The notes under the pieces were generated by a model. That model saw nothing but the letters and a program-made list of their open reading frames with translations, did no database searches and was not told the origin of the DNA. A stretch of 64,000 nt of DNA from Streptomyces sp. NBC_01298 (GTDB taxonomy: Bacteria > Actinomycetota > Actinomycetes > Streptomycetales > Streptomycetaceae): the NCBI RefSeq assembly GCF_035978755.1, contig NZ_CP108414.1, positions 4,216,001 to 4,280,000 of the forward strand, written 5' to 3'. Shown here piece after piece: positions 59,310-64,000 of the stretch (positions within the stretch are counted from its first letter, which is position 1; the number at the start of each line of letters is the position of its first letter). Made by a program: the position numbers and the translations under genes.

Positions 59310-60097
59310 CCCCGGCACTGGCCCTGGTGGCCGGCTGCGGCACCGAGGACGGGAAGGGCGGCGGTGGCGGCGGCGCCTCCGCCGGGGGCGGCGCGCCCTC
59401 CCGGACGACCGTCGTCGTGACGACCACCTGGGAAGGCGCCTTCGCCAAGGCCGCCGGCGCGCGGGACGTCAAGGTGATCGTGCCGCAGTCCGTGCACCAC
59501 GCCCCGGACTACGACCCCAAGCCCTCCGACCTCGCGGCCGTCGCCGGGGCCGACTTCGTGCTCTACGCGCCCTTCGAGCCGTACGCCGCGAAGATCAAGG
59601 AGGCCGCCGGTTCGAAGGCGGAGCTGGTGGAGGTGAACCTCGACAACGACGCCGACAAGGTCAGGGCCGAAGTCACTCGGCTGGGCGCGCTGTTCGGCAC
59701 GCAGGCCGCCGCCGCCAAGTGGACGGCCGACTTCGACGCCGAGTACGGGCGGGTCGCGCAGGACGTCCGGGCCGCCTGGCCCGGCGGCAAGAGTCCGTCG
59801 GCCGTGAGCCAGGTGTTCACCGCCTGGTCCGCGAAGCTGGCGGGCGCCACCACCGTGGGCACCTACGGCCCCGAGGCGGTGACCCCGGCGCAGCTGGCCG
59901 AGCTGTCGGCGAAGAAGCCCGCGCTGGTCCTGGACAACGCGCACATGTCGACCGGGACCGTGCTGCCCGACTCCGGCGCGCAGCAGGTGCGGATCGTCAA
60001 CTACCCGGGGAACGACCTGGACCTGCTCCCGGTCTACCGCAACGCGGGGGCCGCGCTGAAGGCGGCCATGGGCAAGGTGGGCGGGTCCGCGGGGTAG
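59249..60097 (+). CDS. Metal ABC transporter substrate-binding lipoprotein
   Basis: A 282-aa protein from ATG 59249, with CGGAGA upstream. Signal peptide with lipobox LVAGC puts the lipidated Cys near residue 30, then a Gly/Ser/Ala linker. The domain is of the ZnuA fold group (TTTWEGAFAKAAGARDVKVIV). Candidate metal ligands are the His pair in SVHHAPDYDP and His in LDNAHMSTG. The usual long His-rich loop of ZnuA is absent. The gene overlaps the permease by 61 bases in a different frame, an unusually long overlap. Confidence 0.85.
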   Translation: MAPRTRVRSSSARIALLLALTPALALVAGCGTEDGKGGGGGGASAGGGAPSRTTVVVTTTWEGAFAKAAGARDVKVIVPQSVHHAPDYDPKPSDLAAVAGADFVLYAPFEPYAAKIKEAAGSKAELVEVNLDNDADKVRAEVTRLGALFGTQAAAAKWTADFDAEYGRVAQDVRAAWPGGKSPSAVSQVFTAWSAKLAGATTVGTYGPEAVTPAQLAELSAKKPALVLDNAHMSTGTVLPDSGAQQVRIVNYPGNDLDLLPVYRNAGAALKAAMGKVGGSAG

Positions 60098-60147
60098 GGG
60101 GAGCGGGGAGGCGGTGGGACGGGGGCGGCGCCCCCGGTACCGCTGGA

Positions 60148-60179
60148 GGGCGGGGCGGTCCACCGGGGCCGCCCCGCCC
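60148..60179. terminator. Terminator between convergent genes
   Basis: An 11-bp GGGCGGGGCGG stem with a 10-nt loop between the binding-protein gene and the acyl-CoA ligase gene. Confidence 0.7.
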
Positions 60180-60183
60180 TCGT

Positions 60184-62037
60184 CTACGCGCCGACTCCGG
60201 CCGGGGTCTGGGCGGCGGGCTCGGTACGGGCCTCAGCGGCGGGCTCGGTACGGGCTTCAGCGGCGGATCCGGTACGGGCCTCAGCGGCGGGCTCGGTACG
60301 GGCCTCAGTGGCGGATCCGGTACGGGCCTCAGCGGCGGGCTCGGGGAAGGCCCGGGTGGTCCCCTGGCCGGGTGCGCCGGTCGCGAGGCGGGCGCGCAGT
60401 GCCGCGCGGTCGGGTTTGCCGGCCGGGGTGAGCGGGAGCTCCGCCAGCAGCAGCAGGTGCTCGGGGTGCTTGCGGAGGTCGAGGCCGCGCAGCGTGAGGT
60501 GTCCGGCCAGGGAGTCGAGGGTGGGGGGCTGCGCGCCGCGAGGGACGACGCAGGCGGCGAGGCGTTCGCCCATCACCGCGTCCGGGACCCCGACGCAGAC
60601 GACGTCGCGGACGAGGGGGTGGGAGGAGAGCTCCCGTTCCACTTCGGCGGGGCTGATGTTGGCGCCGCCGCGGATGACGATGTCCTTGAGGCGGCCGACG
60701 ACGTGCAGGACCCCGTCCTCGTCGATGAAGCCGAGGTCGCCCGTACGGACCCACCCCTCGGGCGTGCGGTACCGGGCGTCCAGGTCCGGGGAGGCGACGT
60801 AGCACATGGGGGTCATGGGGCCGCGCGCGATGATCTCCCCGATCGCCCCGTCGGGGAGCCGCTCGTGCGACTCGGTGTCGGTGATCCGGATCTCGGCGAC
60901 CCGGGGATCGGGGCGGCCGGCGGCGACGCCCGTGCCCTCGGAGTCCGGGGTCGCCCGGCCCAGTCCGGTGTGGCAGTTGACCCCGTCGGCCGAGCCGTAG
61001 AGGTTGACGACCGGGCAGCCGAAGGCGCGGCTCGCGCTCTCGGCGGTGGTCTCGTCGAGGGGGGCGCCGCCGAGGATCAGGGCGGTGGGGGCGGGGAGCT
61101 GCTGCCCGTCTCCCCCGGCGGCCTCAGCTGCCTCCGCCTCGAGCCGGTCGAGCATCATGCGGAACATCGTGGGCACCCCGAGGACGTGCGTGGGCCGGTG
61201 CTCGCGCACCGCCGCGAGGGCCGCCTCCGGGGTGAAGTGGTCGAGGACGATCAGGGTTCCGCCGTGCCGGGCGAGGGTGACCGCGGTCCCGCTGGAGCCG
61301 AAGGCGGACGCGAGCGGTACGAGGAACAGGCAGCGCGGCGGCGTCCCGTCGGGCATCAGCGAGGCGAGGAAGTTGCCCCGGCCGCCGGCGAGGGCGTTGT
61401 GGGAGTAGGCGATCATCTTCGGCTCCGCCTCCGAGCCCGAGGACACCAGGATACGGGCGGCGCTGTCGGGATCGGGCCGGGCGGGGACGAAGGCGGCCGG
61501 GTCGGAGCGCAGCAGCGTCGCGAGCCGGATCGTTCCCTCGGGCTCCGTGCCCGCCGGTCCGCCGGCCGCGATGACATGGCGCAGCGCGGGCAGTTCGGGG
61601 GCCAGGTCGAGCAGTTCGGCGGCGTGCTGGTGGCCCCGGTGCTCCACCGCGGCGATCACCGCCACGGCCTCGGCGCGGCGCAGCAGGCAGCGGGCCTCCT
61701 GGCCGCCCCGGCCCACGGGGAAGGGCAGGGCCACCGCGCCGAGGGCGGCCAGGGCCAGGTCCGCGATGACCGCGTCGCGGCCGTTGGGGAGTTGGACACC
61801 GACCACGTCGCCGGGCCGTACGCCGAGGGACGCGAGGCCGGTGGCCAGACATCGCACCTTGCGGTCGAGCGCGGTGTAGCAGAGCTTGCCCTTGGCATCG
61901 ATGACCGCGGTGTGGTGCAGGTCGGAGATCTGGCGGGCCCGGAAGAGGCTGTAGAGGTCGAGGTCGGGACAGGTTCCGTCGACCGCCCACGAGCGGCGCA
62001 GTCCCACGGGCAGCAGATCGTGCAGTGCGACGGTCAT
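60184..62037 (-). CDS. AMP-forming acyl-CoA synthetase-like protein with C-terminal repeat
   Basis: A 617-aa protein from ATG 62037. The ANL fold is complete: A3 P-loop appears as SSGSEAEPKMIAYSHN rather than the usual Thr/Ser-rich TSGTTGxPKG; A5 is NLYGSADGVN; A7 GWVRTGDLGF; A8 GRLKDIVIRGGANISPAEVE; the catalytic Lys is in TPAGKPDR. After about residue 555 a tail contains five copies of an eight-residue unit of the type AEARTEPA/AEARTGSA. It is coupled by ATGA to the CoA-transferase gene upstream. The acyl substrate is unknown. Confidence 0.85.
   Translation of the reverse strand: MTVALHDLLPVGLRRSWAVDGTCPDLDLYSLFRARQISDLHHTAVIDAKGKLCYTALDRKVRCLATGLASLGVRPGDVVGVQLPNGRDAVIADLALAALGAVALPFPVGRGGQEARCLLRRAEAVAVIAAVEHRGHQHAAELLDLAPELPALRHVIAAGGPAGTEPEGTIRLATLLRSDPAAFVPARPDPDSAARILVSSGSEAEPKMIAYSHNALAGGRGNFLASLMPDGTPPRCLFLVPLASAFGSSGTAVTLARHGGTLIVLDHFTPEAALAAVREHRPTHVLGVPTMFRMMLDRLEAEAAEAAGGDGQQLPAPTALILGGAPLDETTAESASRAFGCPVVNLYGSADGVNCHTGLGRATPDSEGTGVAAGRPDPRVAEIRITDTESHERLPDGAIGEIIARGPMTPMCYVASPDLDARYRTPEGWVRTGDLGFIDEDGVLHVVGRLKDIVIRGGANISPAEVERELSSHPLVRDVVCVGVPDAVMGERLAACVVPRGAQPPTLDSLAGHLTLRGLDLRKHPEHLLLLAELPLTPAGKPDRAALRARLATGAPGQGTTRAFPEPAAEARTGSATEARTEPAAEARTGSAAEARTEPAAEARTEPAAQTPAGVGA
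60212..60331. repeat. 24-bp in-frame minisatellite in the acyl-CoA ligase gene
   Basis: Five copies of a 24-bp unit differing mainly between CTCGGTAC and ATCCGGTAC, starting at 60212, 60236, 60260, 60284 and 60308. A sixth, degenerate copy reaches 60355. It encodes the eight-residue tail repeat. Confidence 0.9.
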
Positions 62038-64000
62038 ACGAAGCTCCAGGGGTCGGGAACGGCGGGGGCACCGTGCGCGTCCCGGCTGATCGAGCCGGCG
62101 AAGCGCGGGTCTTGGGGCGGGGTGTGGTGTGGGGCGGCTTGACGGTCTTGGGGCGGGGTGTGGTGTGGGGCGGCTTGACGGTCTTGGGGCGGGGTGTGGT
62201 GCGGGGCGGCTTGACGGTCTTGGGACGGGGTGTGGTGCGGGGCGGCTTGCAGGGTTGCTTGCCGGTCGTGGTGCGGGGCTGCGTGCAGGTCGGTGAGGTC
62301 GGTGGTGACGGCCGTCGCGGTGAGGCCGCGCGCGCGGAGTGCTCGTAGGGCCTCCTCGGTGGACAGGTCCGCGAGTCCCCGGGAGGCGTCGGCCACCGCG
62401 CGGGCGTCCGCGTCGGCCGGGGCGATCCAGCCGTCGGCGGTGCGCAGGGGCGTACGGAACCCCGCGGGCCGGCGGCCGCGTTCCCCGCGCCGCGCACGGT
62501 GCAGGGCGGGGGCGGTGAGCAGGTCGGCGGCGCCGAGCAGCGAGGAGTCCACGCGGACCCCCCGCCCGGTGCGCTCGCGCAGCAGCAGCCCCGCGAGGAC
62601 GGCCTCGGCGCCGAGCAGCCCGCCCAGCACGTCGAGCAGGGTCATCAGGGACGGCGCGGGCGGCTCGCCCTCGGGGCGGGCCGCCTCGCCGACGCCGGTG
62701 CGGGCCTGGACCATGAAGTCCGTGCCCATCGGCGGATCGGCGATCCGGCCCGTGCCCCAGCCGCCGGTGTACGCGTACACGAGCGTGGGGTTCACCCGCG
62801 CGAGGTCGGCGCAGTCCAGGCCCAGCTCGGCCGCCTTCCCCGGGGCCCAGTTGTGCAGGAACACGTCGGCTCCGGCCGCCAGCGCGGCCAGCCGCAGCCG
62901 GTCGGCGGGCGACTTGATGTCGATCTCCACGGCGTGCTTGCCCCGGTTCAGGGCCAGCCAGCGGGCGGAGATCCCCGAGCAGGTGGGAGGCATGCCGCGC
63001 AGCGGGTCACCGCCCGGCGGCTCGATCCGGATCACCTCGGCGCCGAGCAGCCCCAGGAGGTGGGCGGCGAGCGGCGCCTGGACGCGCCGGCCGGCCTCCA
63101 GGACGGTCATGCCGCTGAGGGGGCCGGGGGTGGGCCGGCCGGGGACGGGCCGGCCGGGAGTGGGTGCCGCCTTCGCCCGGACATGGCCGCCGGGGCCGTA
63201 CGGGGCCAGGGTCCAGGGGGCGGCTCCGTCGTCCTCGGCGGCCCGCTCGGCCAGGGTCCGCAGCCGGCACACCTCGGCCCCCGACACGGCCGCGGCATCG
63301 CGGATCCGCTGCCAGCCGTGGCCCCGGGTGGTGGCGTGCAAGGCTTCGGGGAAGGGCGCGCACGCGGTGGCGTACCGGAACTGGAAGGGCCGCCACCCGG
63401 CCCGTACCGCGTCGGCCGGGGCGTCCAGGGCCCGCCAGAACCCGGCCCAGGCACCCGGATCCAGCGTCTCCAGCTCGAAGAGCGTGCCGTCGGCGGCGGT
63501 GAAGGGCGGCCCTCCGGGAGCCAGTTCGGCGGCTTCGCCCTCATCGGCGCCGCTCGCGGCGAGGTACTGGGACACGACCAGCAGCCCGGCCCGGTCCACG
63601 TACGTGTGCGGCTGCGCGGCGGCGCCCTCGCACCCCCTGGCCCGGGCCAGCAGGGCGGCGAGCAGCCCCTGGGTGGTGAGGACGGCCGTCGCGGTGGTGG
63701 CGTAGTCCACGGCGAGCCCCCGCGGCAGACCGTCGCGGCGGCCGTGCACGGCCATGATCCCGGTCGCGGCCTGCACGGTCGCCTCGTCGGTGACGCCCAG
63801 CAGGGCCGCCTCCGGGGACGACCAGCGGAGGGTGGCGGTGGCGGGGGTGAGGGTGGGGAGGGAGGTGGTGGGGAGGGAGGTGGTGGGGGTGGGGGTGTTC
63901 CCGTAGCCGTCGTCCGTCAGCGTGATGCGGGCCGCATCGCCGCCGTCCGCGACCGGATCGGTGTCAGGGCCGACCGCTCCCAGCAGCCTCAGGTGTGCGG
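62034..64000 (-). CDS. CaiB/BaiF-type CoA-transferase (N-terminus beyond window edge)
   Basis: At least 655 residues; the frame is open to the window end, so the start is outside. An N-terminal domain (DYATTATAVLTTQGLLAALLAR) resembles the C-terminal CoA-transferase half, so this may be a two-domain form. The main domain starts with SGMTVLEAGRRVQAPLAAHLLG, then RIEPPGGDPLRG and PPMGTDFMVQARTGVGE with the catalytic Asp. The tail holds four copies of a 12-residue unit QDRQAAPHHTPP. The stop overlaps the ligase start as ATGA. CoA transfer between carboxylic acids is the family reaction; substrate unknown. Confidence 0.87.
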   Translation of the reverse strand, partial: AHLRLLGAVGPDTDPVADGGDAARITLTDDGYGNTPTPTTSLPTTSLPTLTPATATLRWSSPEAALLGVTDEATVQAATGIMAVHGRRDGLPRGLAVDYATTATAVLTTQGLLAALLARARGCEGAAAQPHTYVDRAGLLVVSQYLAASGADEGEAAELAPGGPPFTAADGTLFELETLDPGAWAGFWRALDAPADAVRAGWRPFQFRYATACAPFPEALHATTRGHGWQRIRDAAAVSGAEVCRLRTLAERAAEDDGAAPWTLAPYGPGGHVRAKAAPTPGRPVPGRPTPGPLSGMTVLEAGRRVQAPLAAHLLGLLGAEVIRIEPPGGDPLRGMPPTCSGISARWLALNRGKHAVEIDIKSPADRLRLAALAAGADVFLHNWAPGKAAELGLDCADLARVNPTLVYAYTGGWGTGRIADPPMGTDFMVQARTGVGEAARPEGEPPAPSLMTLLDVLGGLLGAEAVLAGLLLRERTGRGVRVDSSLLGAADLLTAPALHRARRGERGRRPAGFRTPLRTADGWIAPADADARAVADASRGLADLSTEEALRALRARGLTATAVTTDLTDLHAAPHHDRQATLQAAPHHTPSQDRQAAPHHTPPQDRQAAPHHTPPQDRQAAPHHTPPQDPRFAGSISRDAHGAPAVPDPWSFV
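62110..62253. repeat. 36-bp in-frame minisatellite in the CoA-transferase gene
   Basis: Four copies of a 36-bp unit at 62110-62145, 62146-62181, 62182-62217 and 62218-62253. The first two are identical; the third and fourth carry one to a few changes. It encodes a His/Pro/Gln-rich repeat. Confidence 0.9.

Noticed and set aside
20818..64000. Insertion sequences, prophage or integrative element
   Set aside because: No transposase, integrase or att-like duplication was seen; the single tRNA has no integrase beside it.

Overview
The window is very GC-rich, with strongly GC-biased third codon positions, many GTG/TTG starts, bald-type developmental genes (BldG, WblA) and rare TTA codons. This points to Streptomyces or a close relative. 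Product by product, the order runs parallel to the S. coelicolor SCO3542-SCO3581 region. From topA to the metallophosphoesterase it also parallels the M. tuberculosis block Rv3646c (topA) to Rv3683, so most of the window is conserved chromosomal core. The last 15 kb (about 49.7-64 kb) is more accessory. Orthology is from memory of those genomes; no search was run.

Layout. 1-12.5 kb, minus strand: dTMP kinase fused to an MFS-like membrane domain (cut by the left edge), topA, a small membrane protein, a methyltransferase, a lipoprotein, the H+-pumping pyrophosphatase, and the anti-sigma/anti-anti-sigma pair ending in bldG. 12.7-20.8 kb: a MrfA-like helicase on the plus strand, then a tightly overlapping minus-strand Tad (type IVc pilus-like) operon of CpaE/Ssd, TadA, TadB, TadC, a DUF4244 pilin-like peptide and two TadE-like proteins. 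21-25.8 kb: a HAD hydrolase, a probable 6S-type RNA, a degenerate Fic-like protein, a CooC-like ATPase and a deacetylase-like lipoprotein. 26-33.8 kb, plus strand: a SulP transporter-carbonic anhydrase fusion, acsA, nhaA, a DUF1469 protein and an epoxide-hydrolase-like protein. 34-44.2 kb: MarP-like protease, CoA-pyrophosphatase-type Nudix, nth, crp, nucleotidyltransferase, metallo-beta-lactamase-fold hydrolase, second Nudix, RidA-like, DUF4177 and the paired ArsA/Get3-like ATPases. 44.3-49.7 kb: wblA, a class A penicillin-binding protein, YqeY, a metallophosphoesterase, a Pr6Pr membrane protein and tRNA-Pro(CGG). 49.8-64 kb: SulP, SRPBCC, an NfeD-flotillin operon, PucR regulator, DM13 protein, secreted vanadium-type haloperoxidase, a metal ABC transporter, and an acyl-CoA ligase/CoA-transferase pair cut by the right edge.

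Functional links. DNA topology and repair are represented by topA, nth and the helicase. Development and its signalling are represented by bldG with its partner, wblA, crp and the HAD protein. Envelope and stress functions are represented by MarP, the PBP, flotillin/NfeD and the Tad system. SulP-CA, NhaA and acsA could together handle bicarbonate, sodium and acetate.

Non-coding signals. The best is a rod-shaped RNA at about 22311-22459 with a symmetric 14/14-nt central bubble, the shape of 6S RNA. About fourteen genes have a TAnnnT-type hexamer 6-8 nt before the start codon and no ribosome binding site, which predicts widespread leaderless transcription. Many 11- to 20-bp perfect hairpins mark operon ends. 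Repeats include a four-copy dispersed intergenic element, a TTCAG-rich array inside the Tad operon, and two in-frame minisatellites at the 3' ends of the last two genes.
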